Positions 24,777 to 33,286 of a stretch of 64,000 bases of DNA are shown here, in pieces. Origin of the DNA: Geodermatophilus amargosae (GTDB lineage Bacteria > Actinomycetota > Actinomycetes > Mycobacteriales > Geodermatophilaceae); NCBI RefSeq assembly GCF_900116515.1, contig NZ_FPBA01000004.1:1-64000 (forward strand), written 5' to 3'. Positions within the stretch are counted from its first letter, which is position 1; every line of letters begins with the position of its first letter. The position numbers and the translations under genes were made by a program. The notes beneath the pieces were generated by a model. That model did no database searches and was not told the origin of the DNA. It saw nothing but the letters and a program-made list of their open reading frames with translations.

Positions 24777-25547
24777 TTGACCACCTGCCCTGGTCCGTCC
24801 GCGCTCTCCGTCGCCGGTGCCCCCGAGCGCGCCCGCACCGCGGCCACCCGCACCGCCGCCGCGCTGTGCGTGGCCGGCCGCGAGCCGAGCCGCCCGCTGA
24901 CGCACGCGACCACCGCCGCCGGGCAGGTCCTCGTGCTGGTGCCCGCCGACGGCGAGGTCGCCGGCGCCCTGGGCGCCGCTCCCGACCGGGACGTGTCGGC
25001 GCTGCTCATGGTCAGCGACCGCGCGCCGGTGCCGCTGCGCGACCCGGTGCGCGCCACCCTGTGGCTGTCCGGCTGGCTGACCCCGGTGCCCGAGGCCGAC
25101 CGGCGCCCGGCCGCGGTGGCCTTCGCCGAGGTCCGCCCCGAGGGCGCGCTGCTCGACGTCGGCACGAGCGCCCTGCTGCTGCGCCTGGACCTGGCCGAGG
25201 TGGTGCTGCGCGAGGGCGCCGACTGCGCCGAGGTCTCGCCGGCCGACTTCGCCGCTGCCCGGCCCGACCCGGTCGCCGCCGTCGAGGAGCGGATGCTGCA
25301 GCACCTCGACCGCGACCACCCCGACGTGCTCGCGGTCCTCCGCAGCCGGGTACCGGTCGGCCCGGGGGAGACGGTGCGGCCGCTCGGCATCGACCGCTTC
25401 GGCTACCGGCTGCGCGTCGAGCGGCCGGGCGGGCACCGCGACGTCCGGGTGCCCTTCCCGAGCCCGCTCAGCTGCCCCGGCCAGCTCCGCGCGGCGACGT
25501 CCCAGCTGCTCTGCGCCCTGCGCGCCGGTCTCACCCGCCGCGACTGA
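24777..25547 (+). CDS. DUF2470 domain protein, likely iron-regulated
   Basis: A 256-aa protein from TTG, which follows GAGGGGGAG. The N-terminal part resembles the split-barrel pyridoxamine-oxidase-like fold (VLVLVPADGEVAGAL, ALLMVSDRAPVPLRDPVRAT). The C-terminus is a DUF2470 helical unit with AVEERMLQHLDRDHPDVLAV and GIDRFGYRLRVE. The arrangement recalls HugZ-like heme-binding or heme-degrading proteins. With the iron box this points to a role in iron or heme use. The catalytic residues cannot be confirmed from sequence alone. Confidence 0.75.
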   Translation: MTTCPGPSALSVAGAPERARTAATRTAAALCVAGREPSRPLTHATTAAGQVLVLVPADGEVAGALGAAPDRDVSALLMVSDRAPVPLRDPVRATLWLSGWLTPVPEADRRPAAVAFAEVRPEGALLDVGTSALLLRLDLAEVVLREGADCAEVSPADFAAARPDPVAAVEERMLQHLDRDHPDVLAVLRSRVPVGPGETVRPLGIDRFGYRLRVERPGGHRDVRVPFPSPLSCPGQLRAATSQLLCALRAGLTRRD

Positions 25548-25556
25548 ACGCGGCAA

Positions 25557-25605
25557 AGGAAGCTCTCCGCACGTCCCGGCTCCCGAGACGTGCGGAGAGC
25601 TTCCT
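25557..25605. terminator. Bidirectional hairpin terminator
   Basis: A perfect 19-bp stem, AGGAAGCTCTCCGCACGTC (25557-25575) paired with 25587-25605, and an 11-base loop, between the convergent DUF2470 and helicase genes. It overlaps the helicase stop codon by two bases. Confidence 0.85.
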
Positions 25606-27586
25606 ATGCCTGCGACAGGTTCTCGCGGAGGAGCTGGGCCAGGCGGGTACGCCGCGGGCGGACGTCGACCTCCCGCACCGCCCGCGCCAGCGCCGCGCCC
25701 GACGCGTGCACGATCGACAGGTGCTGCTGCGCGCGCGTGAGCGCGGTGTAGACCAGCGGCCGCGACAGCATCCCGCCGGCCTCCGGCGGCAGCACCACGA
25801 CGACGCCCGGCCACTCCGACCCCTGCGCGCGGTGCACCGTGATCGCCCAGCCGTGCTTGAGGTCGGGCAGCGCGTCACCGGGCACCGTGACCGGCCCGGA
25901 GGCGAAGGCGACGTCGAGGGTGCCCTCGCCGGTGCCGGTGACCACGCCGACCTCGCCGTTGGCGAACCCGATCGGCTCGAGGTCGAGGTGGTTGGCGGTG
26001 GCCACCACCCGGTCGCCGACGTCGAAGCCGAACACCGTGCCGTCGCCGGGGTTGAGCTCCTCCTTGAGCGCCTTGTTGAGCTCGATCGTGCCGGCCGGCC
26101 CGCGGTGCACCGGCGTCACCACCTGCACGTTGCGCGGCTCGATCCCCAGCGCCCGCGGGATCGAGTCGGTGACCAGCTGCACCACCCGGCGGGCGGCCTC
26201 GCCGCTGCCGGACGCCGGGACGACGACGACCTCGCGGTCGGGGGAGTCGACCGGGGGCAGCTCACCGGTGCGCACCGCGCTCGCCAGCCGGGCGATGGCG
26301 CCGCCCTCGGCCTGCCGGTACAGCGTGCTCAGCTCGGTCACCGGGACGGCTCCGGAGTCGATGAGGTCGCCGAGCACGTGCCCGGGGCCGATCGAGGGCA
26401 GCTGCGCGGGGTCGCCCACCAGCAGCAGGTGGGTGCCGTCGGGACAGGCCTCGATCAGCGCCGAGGTGAGCTCGACGTCGAGCATCGAGGCCTCGTCCAC
26501 CACGACGACGTCGGCGTCGAGCGGCCACTCCTCGTTGCGGGCGAACCCGCCGCCGAAACCCTGCGCCTGCAGCAGCCGGTGCACGGTGACCGCCGGGTGG
26601 TCGGTGAGCTCCTCCAGGCGCTTGGCCGCCCGGCCGGTGGGCGCGGCGAGCGCCACCTCGGTGCCCTTGGCCTTGAGCAGCCGGACGACGGCGGCCACGG
26701 TGCGGCTCTTGCCGGTGCCCGGTCCGCCGGTCAGCAACGAGACGCCGGCGCCCAGCACCTGGGCGACGGCCTGCTTCTGCGCCTCGTCGAGGCCCTTGGA
26801 CACCGACCGGACGGCGGCTGGGTCGGCGATCCGCTCGGCGGTGGCCGCCAGCCGGGCCACGCCCTCGGCGACCTCCTCCTCGGCCATGCCGTAGCGGGCC
26901 AGGGACAGCGTCCGCAGCGCGGGGTCGGGCTCGGGCGGCTCCTCGCCGGAGTCCTCGTCCCACTCGGGCTCCGGCGGCTCGTGGGCGAGCACGTCGGCGG
27001 ACTCGACCGCCGCGGTGATCGCCGCCGCCGCGTCGGCCACGCCCTCGGCGCGCAGCGCGGCGACGACCAGGTCGGCCGGCAGCACGGTGTGCCCGTCGCG
27101 GGCGGCGGTCCGCAGCGTCATGACGACGATCGCGCGGCCGCGGCGGGAGTCCTGACGGTCGGCGCCGGGGAGCAGCGAGATCGCCAGCCGGTCGGCGTCG
27201 CCGAGCCTGACGTTGGTGAGCCCGAGCAGCGCCCACGGGTCGTCGCGCAGCCGCCGCGCCGCGTCGTCGCCGAGCGAGTCGGCGGCCGAGGACGCCAGCT
27301 TGGCCTCCAGCCCGGCCTTGACCAGCAGCTCGACCACCTCGTAGGTGGGCGCCGCGGACAGGAACGAGGAGAACAGCCGCTCGGCGCGCTGCTTGCCGAC
27401 CCGCGGCATCTTCAGCAGCTTCGCCGCGGTGACGTCGTCGGGGGTGGTGATCCCGGCGCCGGGCAGCTCGGCGACGGCCCGCTTGCCCAGGCCCGGCCAC
27501 AGCCCGGCGGTGCAGAAGGCGCCGAAGACCGGGTCCGGCCAGACCGGCGCGGGGGTCGGTGCGGTGCGGGTGGAGGGAGAGGTCAT
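25604..27586 (-). CDS. RecD-like SF1 DNA helicase
   Basis: A 660-aa helicase of the RecD2/TraA group. The N-terminus has a helix-hairpin-helix-like stretch (LLKMPRVGKQRAERLFSSF). Walker A is LLTGGPGTGKS with Lys293, Walker B DVVVVDEASMLD, motif III LLVGDPAQLPSIGPG, and the C-terminal motifs AITVHRAQGSEWPGVVVV and YTALTRAQQHL. RecD2 acts as a 5'-3' helicase in DNA repair without RecBC. It is shorter than the 720-750 aa of typical RecD2 proteins. Its ATG overlaps the stop of the upstream reductase (ATGA), so the two are co-translated. Confidence 0.88.
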   Translation of the reverse strand: MTSPSTRTAPTPAPVWPDPVFGAFCTAGLWPGLGKRAVAELPGAGITTPDDVTAAKLLKMPRVGKQRAERLFSSFLSAAPTYEVVELLVKAGLEAKLASSAADSLGDDAARRLRDDPWALLGLTNVRLGDADRLAISLLPGADRQDSRRGRAIVVMTLRTAARDGHTVLPADLVVAALRAEGVADAAAAITAAVESADVLAHEPPEPEWDEDSGEEPPEPDPALRTLSLARYGMAEEEVAEGVARLAATAERIADPAAVRSVSKGLDEAQKQAVAQVLGAGVSLLTGGPGTGKSRTVAAVVRLLKAKGTEVALAAPTGRAAKRLEELTDHPAVTVHRLLQAQGFGGGFARNEEWPLDADVVVVDEASMLDVELTSALIEACPDGTHLLLVGDPAQLPSIGPGHVLGDLIDSGAVPVTELSTLYRQAEGGAIARLASAVRTGELPPVDSPDREVVVVPASGSGEAARRVVQLVTDSIPRALGIEPRNVQVVTPVHRGPAGTIELNKALKEELNPGDGTVFGFDVGDRVVATANHLDLEPIGFANGEVGVVTGTGEGTLDVAFASGPVTVPGDALPDLKHGWAITVHRAQGSEWPGVVVVLPPEAGGMLSRPLVYTALTRAQQHLSIVHASGAALARAVREVDVRPRRTRLAQLLRENLSQA

Positions 27587-28563
27587 CGGGCGGTCCGCTG
27601 GTCGGGGTAGGAGAAGTGCGGCGCCGAGACGTCCTCGAGCGCGGTGCGGATGGCCGCGGGCAGCCGGACGGCGTCGGCGTCGAGGGAGGCCTGCAGCTGC
27701 GCGGCGGTGCGCGCGCCGACGACGGGGGCGACCACGCCGGGGCGGTCGCGGACCCAGGCCAGCGCTACGGCCAGCGGCGAGGTGCCCAGGCCGCCGGCGG
27801 CGGTGGCGACCGCCTCGACGATCCGGTCGGCGGTCGCCGAGCGCAGGTCGTCGACGAAGCCGGCCCACTGCGGCGAGGCGCCACGGGACTCCGGCGGGGT
27901 GCCGGTGCGGTACTTGCCGGTGAGCAACCCGCGGCCCAGCGGCGACCACGCCAGCACGCCGAGCCCGAGCGCCTCCGCGGCCGGCACGACCTCCCGCTCG
28001 ACGCCGCGCTGCAGCAGCGAGTACTCGACCTGCGTGCTCACCAGCGGGATGCGGCCGGGCCAGGCGCGCTGCCAGGTGGCGGCCTGCGCGGTCTGCCAGC
28101 CGGTGTAGTTGCTCACACCGACGTAGCGCACCCGGCCGGTGGCGACGGCGATGTCGCAGGCGGCGAGGGTCTCCTCGACCGGGGTGTGCTCGTCCCAGGC
28201 GTGCAGCTGCCACAGGTCGACGTGGTCGACGCCCAGCCGCGCCAGCGAGGCGTCGAGCGCGGCCAGCAGGTGCCCGCGGGAGGCGCCCCGGCCCAGTGGC
28301 CCGGGGCCGGTGCGGCCCACGGCCTTGGTGGCGACGAGCACCTCCGACCGCGGGACGACGTCGGCGAGCAGCCGGCCCAGCGTCCGCTCGCTGTCGCCGT
28401 CGCAGTAGACGTCGGCGGTGTCGACGAGGGTGCCCCCGGCGTCGACGAAGGCGGTGAGCTGCAGTGCCGCCTCGTCCTCGTCGGTGTCCCGGCCCCAGGT
28501 CATGGTGCCCAGCGCCAGCCGGGAGACGACCAGGCCACTGCGCCCCAGCGCCCGTTGTTCCAC
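27583..28563 (-). CDS. Aldo/keto reductase
   Basis: A 326-aa NADPH-dependent reductase with the AKR barrel. DTADVYCDG holds the catalytic Asp and Tyr, VLVATKAVG the Lys, and WQLHAWD the His. GVSNY follows, then the cofactor motif LAWSPLGRGLLTGKY. The GTG start 28563 gives the standard MEQRALGRSGLVVSRLALGT opening. First gene of a unit with the RecD-like helicase, a pairing whose sense is not obvious. Confidence 0.88.
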   Translation of the reverse strand: MEQRALGRSGLVVSRLALGTMTWGRDTDEDEAALQLTAFVDAGGTLVDTADVYCDGDSERTLGRLLADVVPRSEVLVATKAVGRTGPGPLGRGASRGHLLAALDASLARLGVDHVDLWQLHAWDEHTPVEETLAACDIAVATGRVRYVGVSNYTGWQTAQAATWQRAWPGRIPLVSTQVEYSLLQRGVEREVVPAAEALGLGVLAWSPLGRGLLTGKYRTGTPPESRGASPQWAGFVDDLRSATADRIVEAVATAAGGLGTSPLAVALAWVRDRPGVVAPVVGARTAAQLQASLDADAVRLPAAIRTALEDVSAPHFSYPDQRTAR

Positions 28564-28740
28564 GACCGGCCAACCTACCGCCGCGGGACGACACCGGCCG
28601 GTGGGCGCGGCGGGTCGGCGACGGCGCGCCGGTGTGGCTCCGGCCGCACCGCGGGGTCCGACCTAGGCTGTCCCCCCGTGCTCCCGTTCCGCCCGTGCCC
28701 GCCCGCCCGCCCGACGACGGACCGGCGGGGCTGAGCGGCC

Positions 28741-29574
28741 GTGGGGTGGTTCGAGGCGGTCGTCCTGGGGCTGGTGCAGGGGCTGACGGAGTTCCTGCCG
28801 ATCTCCTCCAGCGCGCACCTGCGGGTGGTCGGCGAGGCCGCCGGCTGGGGTGACCCGGGCGCGGCCTTCACCGCGATCACGCAGATCGGCACCGAGGCCG
28901 CGGTGCTCCTCTACTTCCGCAGGGACATCGCGCGGATCGTCGTCGCCTGGGTGCGGGCGCTGTCCGACCGCGCGAAGCGGTCCGACCCCGACGCCCGCAT
29001 GGGCTGGCTGATCATCGTCGGCAGCATCCCGATCGTCGTCCTCGGCCTGCTGTTCCAGGACGACATCGAGACGACGCTGCGCGACCTGCGGATCGTGGCC
29101 ATCTCGCTCGTGGCGTTCTCGCTGGTCCTCTACTGGGCCGACCGGGTGGGGCGCAAGGAGCGGGAGCTGCGGCACCTCACCGTCCGCGACGGGCTGCTGT
29201 TCGGACTCGCGCAGGCGATGGCGCTGGTGCCCGGTGTGTCCCGCTCGGGCGGCACGATCACCATGGGGCTGTTCCTCGGCTACACCCGCGCCGCCGCGGC
29301 CCGGTACTCGTTCCTACTGGCCATCCCGGCGGTGCTCGGCTCGGGTGCGTTCCAGGTCTACGAGGTGCTCACCGGCGGCGTCGAGGGGGAGACGGTCTCC
29401 TGGGGTCCGACGGCCCTCGCCACGGTCATCGCCTTCGCCGTGGGCCTGTCCGTGATCGCCTGGCTGCTGCGCTACCTCGACCGCGGCACGTTCACGCCGT
29501 TCGTCGTCTACCGCGTGGTGCTGGGGCTCGCGCTGCTCGCGCTGGTCGGCGTGGGGGTCCTCGCCTCGCAGTAG
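28741..29574 (+). CDS. uppP: Undecaprenyl-diphosphatase
   Basis: A 277-aa integral membrane enzyme that recycles undecaprenyl diphosphate for cell-wall lipid carriers. The two active-site segments are present: GLTEFLPISSSAHL near the N-terminus and PGVSRSGGTITMGLFLG in the middle. About eight hydrophobic helices fit the BacA/UppP family, and length is normal. GTG start. Its stop lies only 4 bases from the stop of the convergent GPP34 gene. Confidence 0.95.
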   Translation: MGWFEAVVLGLVQGLTEFLPISSSAHLRVVGEAAGWGDPGAAFTAITQIGTEAAVLLYFRRDIARIVVAWVRALSDRAKRSDPDARMGWLIIVGSIPIVVLGLLFQDDIETTLRDLRIVAISLVAFSLVLYWADRVGRKERELRHLTVRDGLLFGLAQAMALVPGVSRSGGTITMGLFLGYTRAAAARYSFLLAIPAVLGSGAFQVYEVLTGGVEGETVSWGPTALATVIAFAVGLSVIAWLLRYLDRGTFTPFVVYRVVLGLALLALVGVGVLASQ

Positions 29575-29578
29575 CGGC

Positions 29579-30244
29579 TCACCACGGCGTCCCCAGGTCG
29601 GCGATGGTCGTGCGGCCGAGGGAGTCGTGCCACCGGCGTGACGTCGTGATGACCTCGGCGGCCGTGCGCGTCACCCACTCCGCCGGTCCGCAGGCGGCCA
29701 GCAGGCGCTCGTCGGCGTCGGCGTAGCGGCCGTCGACCAGGCCCGCGACCGTGGCGAGGACCGCGGTGGCAGCCCGGTCCGGAGCCGGGGCGGCTCCCTC
29801 CGTGGAGACGGCGGCGACCGCCGGCGCCAGGGCCGTCCGGGCCAGCGACGGGTCGGCCGGCCGGTAGCGGTCCGGGCGCCACGGCAGCAGCGACGCCCGC
29901 GCTCCCCAGAGCCCGCGGCCCACCAGCTCGCCGGCCGCCTCGGCCAGGCCCGTCCGGCCGCGCTCGACGAGGTCGGCGAGCGGCCGTCCCGGGTCGGCGT
30001 CGACCTCCGCCACGAGCCCCTCGGCGACCGGGCCCGCACCCGGCCCGGGCAGGAGGTCGACGGCGTCGGCCTCCTCGACCAGACGCCCGGCCAGGACCAG
30101 GTCGACCAGGCCGCCCGCGCGCACGGCCTGCCCGGCCGCACGGGACGGCGTCAGGCGCCCGTCGCCCTGCAGGCACAGCAGCGCCAGTCGAGCAGCCACG
30201 CGCATCCCGTCCAGGGCCGCGCCGCCACCGGTTCCCTCGCCCAC
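29579..30244 (-). CDS. GPP34 (GOLPH3-like) family phosphoprotein
   Basis: 221 aa. The opening MRVAARLALLCLQGDGRLTP, then AAGQAVRAGGLVDLVLAGRL, is the signature of the GPP34 family, bacterial relatives of phosphoinositide-binding GOLPH3/VPS74; in actinobacteria their role is unknown. GTG 30244 was chosen because GGAGGG precedes it; ATG 30206 is an alternative giving the bare domain. Confidence 0.85.
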   Translation of the reverse strand: MGEGTGGGAALDGMRVAARLALLCLQGDGRLTPSRAAGQAVRAGGLVDLVLAGRLVEEADAVDLLPGPGAGPVAEGLVAEVDADPGRPLADLVERGRTGLAEAAGELVGRGLWGARASLLPWRPDRYRPADPSLARTALAPAVAAVSTEGAAPAPDRAATAVLATVAGLVDGRYADADERLLAACGPAEWVTRTAAEVITTSRRWHDSLGRTTIADLGTPW

Positions 30245-30322
30245 GTGCTGCCCTCCGCATCGCTCGACCCCGGTGATCACCGCGGACGGCGTCGCCCGGG
30301 ACGCCCGCCTACGCTCGGCCGC

Positions 30323-31027
30323 GTGACCACCGTCATCCTCCTGCGCCACGGTCGGACGACGGCGAACGCCGGTGGCGTGCTGGCCGGCTGGACCCCGGGC
30401 GTGCAGCTCGACGAGACCGGGCAGGCGCAGGTGGACGCGGTGGCGGCCCGCCTCGCGCCGGTGCCGCTGGCCGCGGTGGTGAGCAGCCCGCTGGAGCGCT
30501 GCCGGCAGACCGCCGGCGCCGTCCTGGGCGGCCGTGACCTGGAGCTGGCGACCGACGACCGCCTCGGCGAGGCCCGCTACGGCGACTGGACCGGCCGGCC
30601 GCTCAAGGAACTGGTCAAGGACCCGATGTGGAAGGTCGTGCAGCAGCACCCCTCCGCGGCGGTGTTCCCCGGCGCCGAGGGTGAGGGGCTGGCACAGACC
30701 CAGGCCCGCGCGGTGGCCGCCGTCCGCGAGTGGAACGCCCGGCTGGGGCCCGACGCGGTGTGGCTCGCGTGCAGCCACGGCGACGTCATCAAGGCCGTCC
30801 TCGCCGACGCCCTCGGCCTGCACCTGGACGCCTTCCAGCGGATCGTCGTCGACCCGGCGTCGATCTCGGTGGTCACCTACACCGAGACCCGCCCGTTCGT
30901 CGTCCGCATGAACGACTCCGGCGGCGACGTCTCCGCGCTGGTCCCGCCGAAGAAGAAGGGCCGCCGGCGGAGCCGAGCCGACTCCGACGCCGTCGTGGGC
31001 GGCGGGGCCGGGGCGGCCGCGACCTGA
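30323..31027 (+). CDS. Histidine phosphatase (phosphoglycerate mutase-like, MSMEG_4193 family)
   Basis: A 234-aa protein of the histidine phosphatase superfamily. LLRHGRTTANAGG holds the R-H-G phosphohistidine motif, SSPLERCRQTA the Arg, EARYGDWTGRPLKEL the Glu, and SHGDVIKAVLAD the second His. The C-terminal tail is Lys/Arg-rich. It opens the conserved actinobacterial set phosphatase-DUF3090-SCO1664; the substrate is unknown. Confidence 0.88.
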   Translation: MTTVILLRHGRTTANAGGVLAGWTPGVQLDETGQAQVDAVAARLAPVPLAAVVSSPLERCRQTAGAVLGGRDLELATDDRLGEARYGDWTGRPLKELVKDPMWKVVQQHPSAAVFPGAEGEGLAQTQARAVAAVREWNARLGPDAVWLACSHGDVIKAVLADALGLHLDAFQRIVVDPASISVVTYTETRPFVVRMNDSGGDVSALVPPKKKGRRRSRADSDAVVGGGAGAAAT

Positions 31028-31062
31028 ACGCGGCGGTCCGGACGCCCGCGTAACCTGGGCGC

Positions 31063-31614
31063 GTGCCCCGCCAGGTCCATCACTTCGACCGCCCGTCCCG
31101 GTTCGTCGCCGGCACGGTGGGCCAGCCCGGGGACCGCACCTTCTACCTGCAGGCCTCCGACGGCGACGGCCGGGTGGTCAGCGTCGCGCTGGAGAAGTCG
31201 CAGGTGCAGGTCCTCGCCGAGCGCATGGACGAGCTGCTCGACGAGATCGCCACGCGCCCCGGCACGGCCGTCCCCACCACCGCCGACGTCGACGACCTCG
31301 ACCCGCTCACCCCGCCCGTCGACGAGGAGTTCCGCGTCGCCGCCATGGGCCTGGCCTGGGACGGCGAGGCGCAGGCCGTCGTCGTCGAGGCCGTGGCCGC
31401 CACCGACGAGCCGGTCGACGAGGACGCCATCCTCTCCGACGCCGAGGAGGGCCCCGACGCGCTGCGGGTGACCATCACCCCCGGCGCGGCCCGCTCGTTC
31501 GTGGCCCGCGCCCGCCGCGTCGTCGCCGCCGGACGGCCGTCGTGCCCGCTGTGCTCACTGCCGCTGGACCCGACCGGGCACGTCTGCCCGCGGCAGAACG
31601 GCTACCGCCGCTGA
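31063..31614 (+). CDS. DUF3090 family protein
   Basis: 183 aa with the family pattern: FDRPSRFVAGTVGQPGDRTF, the central VSVALEKSQVQVLAERMDEL, then RSFVARARRVVAAGRP and a C-terminal zinc-knuckle-like CPLCSLPLDPTGHVCPR. Second gene of the conserved trio; cytoplasmic; function unknown. Confidence 0.92.
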   Translation: MPRQVHHFDRPSRFVAGTVGQPGDRTFYLQASDGDGRVVSVALEKSQVQVLAERMDELLDEIATRPGTAVPTTADVDDLDPLTPPVDEEFRVAAMGLAWDGEAQAVVVEAVAATDEPVDEDAILSDAEEGPDALRVTITPGAARSFVARARRVVAAGRPSCPLCSLPLDPTGHVCPRQNGYRR

Positions 31615-31630
31615 TCCGCGGGGCCCGGTG

Positions 31631-32374
31631 ATGAGCGACCCCGTGGAGGAGCTGCGCGCCCCGGCCGGCGACGCCGAGGCGCGGACCCTGCTGCTCGAGG
31701 GCGAGATCGACCTCGAGGGCCGGATGATCGACGCCAGCAACGTGACGCTGTTCGGCACGCTGCGCACCGGCACGCTCGAGGCGGAGTGCGTCTACAAGCC
31801 GGTCGCCGGGGAGCGCCCGCTGTGGGACTTCCCCGACGGCACGCTCGCCGGCCGTGAGGTCTCCGCCGCGCTGGTCAGCGAGGCCACCGGCTGGTCGGTC
31901 GTGCCGCCCACCGTGCTGCGCGAGGGGCCGTTCGGGCCGGGCATGGTACAGCTGTGGATCGACAGCGACCCCGACGTCGACCTGGCCGCCTTCGTGCGCT
32001 CCAACGACCCCGGTCTGCGCCGCATGGCGGTGTTCGACGCCGTCGTGAACAACGCCGACCGCAAGGGCGGGCACATCATCCCGACGACCTCGGGGCACGT
32101 GTACGGCGTCGACCACGGCATCTGCTTCTCACCGGACCCGAAGCTGCGCACACTGCTGTGGCGCTGGGCGGGCAAGCCGCTGCCGCTGGAGGCCCTGGCC
32201 GTGCTCGAGCGGCTGGCCGAGGACCTGCGCGGCGACCTCGGCGAGGCGCTGCACGAGCACCTCACCCGCCGCGAGGTCCGCTGCACCCAGCAGCGGGTGG
32301 CCGAGCTGCTGCGCACCCAGCTGCACCCGGAGCCGTCGGGGGACTGGCCCGCCCTGCCCTGGCCGCCCTTCTGA
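31631..32374 (+). CDS. SCO1664 family protein
   Basis: 247 aa, third gene of the trio. SCO1664-family proteins carry a PI3/PI4-kinase-like fold; here AECVYKPVAGERPLWDFPDG could be the nucleotide-binding segment and DAVVNNADRKGGHI, then VYGVDHGICF, the catalytic and metal parts. Activity not proven for the family. ATG 31631 is preferred to the adjacent GTG 31628. Confidence 0.88.
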   Translation: MSDPVEELRAPAGDAEARTLLLEGEIDLEGRMIDASNVTLFGTLRTGTLEAECVYKPVAGERPLWDFPDGTLAGREVSAALVSEATGWSVVPPTVLREGPFGPGMVQLWIDSDPDVDLAAFVRSNDPGLRRMAVFDAVVNNADRKGGHIIPTTSGHVYGVDHGICFSPDPKLRTLLWRWAGKPLPLEALAVLERLAEDLRGDLGEALHEHLTRREVRCTQQRVAELLRTQLHPEPSGDWPALPWPPF

Positions 32375-32447
32375 GCACACCGTCGGCCACCGGCCGACAC
32401 CGCGGCCAGGTGCCGTCCCGGGCGCCGCTGGGCCCCACCCGACGAGG

Positions 32448-32498
32448 GTGTGCGCTGACGCAGCACTCCGGGTCCCGGAACCCGGCGTCGGCGCACAC
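32448..32498. terminator. Nested hairpin between convergent genes
   Basis: A 14-bp outer stem (32448-32461 with 32485-32498, one G-T pair) and an inner stem CCGGGT/ACCCGG (32468-32473 with 32480-32485; the two compete for one base). It separates SCO1664 and the mycothiol-dependent isomerase gene. Confidence 0.7.
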
Positions 32499-32533
32499 AC
32501 TGCCCGGCATGCCGCACCTGGCCCTGAGGCGGC

Positions 32534-33250
32534 TCAGGACAGGTCGACGGCGGCGATCATCGCCGCGGCCTGCAACCCGTCGCCGTCGACGGTGAGCACC
32601 TCCAGCGGCACCCGCCGCCAGCAGGCGAGCAGCAGGTCCCCGGCGGTGCCCCGCAGCGTGGCCACCGGCTGCGGACGGGAGCCCGCGAACAGCGTGCGCT
32701 CGACCCCGGCGTCGATCGCGTGCAGCACCACCGGGTGCGCGCCCTCGGGCGGACCGTCGGGCAGCGCGCCGGGCACCATGACCTCCAGCCACTCGTCGAG
32801 GCCGTCGAGGCCCACGTCGGCGGGGATCGGCCGCACGTCGCCGAGGACCTGCTCGACGTCGACGGTGTGTACCACGGCCTCCTGGACCTGCCGGCGCAGG
32901 ACGAAGGCGACGTCCTTCTGCGGCGCCCACGTCCACACCCGCGCGGCCGGGTCGGCGGAGACCAGCACGGTCTCCAGCTCCGCGGACTGCGCGGCCGCCC
33001 ATGCCAGCAGCTCGTCGTCGGGACGGCGGGCTGGTTCGACGTATGCACCCGGGTCGGCGGCGCGGGTGCGCACGACGAACGCCCAGAAGTGCTGCACCTC
33101 GCCCAGGTGTGCGACCAGGTCGGCCAGCGTCCAGCCCGGGCAGCCGGGCACCGGGGCCGCCCATCCGCGGGCCAGCACGGCCTCGGCGGCGGCGTCGGCG
33201 AAGCGGGCGTCGACCCGGCGCAGCTCCGGCAGGTAGCCCGACAGTTCCAT
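32534..33250 (-). CDS. Maleylpyruvate isomerase family, mycothiol-dependent enzyme
   Basis: A 238-aa protein of the DinB-like four-helix type. PGCPGWTLADLVAHLGEVQH carries the first metal His, FVLRRQVQEAVVHTVDVEQV the second set, and the C-terminal GTAGDLLLACWRR is typical for MDMPI domains. Such enzymes use mycothiol as thiol cofactor; substrate unknown. ATG 33250 is chosen over GTG 33271 because GAGGAGG is properly spaced before it. Fits an organism that makes mycothiol, as mshC shows. Confidence 0.88.
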   Translation of the reverse strand: MELSGYLPELRRVDARFADAAAEAVLARGWAAPVPGCPGWTLADLVAHLGEVQHFWAFVVRTRAADPGAYVEPARRPDDELLAWAAAQSAELETVLVSADPAARVWTWAPQKDVAFVLRRQVQEAVVHTVDVEQVLGDVRPIPADVGLDGLDEWLEVMVPGALPDGPPEGAHPVVLHAIDAGVERTLFAGSRPQPVATLRGTAGDLLLACWRRVPLEVLTVDGDGLQAAAMIAAVDLS

Positions 33251-33286
33251 CTCGGCCTCCTCGCGCAGCACGGGTGCGGGCCGACG

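Noticed and set aside
20558-25390. A 1610-codon open frame on the minus strand
   Set aside because: It is antisense to five well-supported genes; the translation is Arg/Gly/Ala low-complexity, as expected in high-GC DNA.
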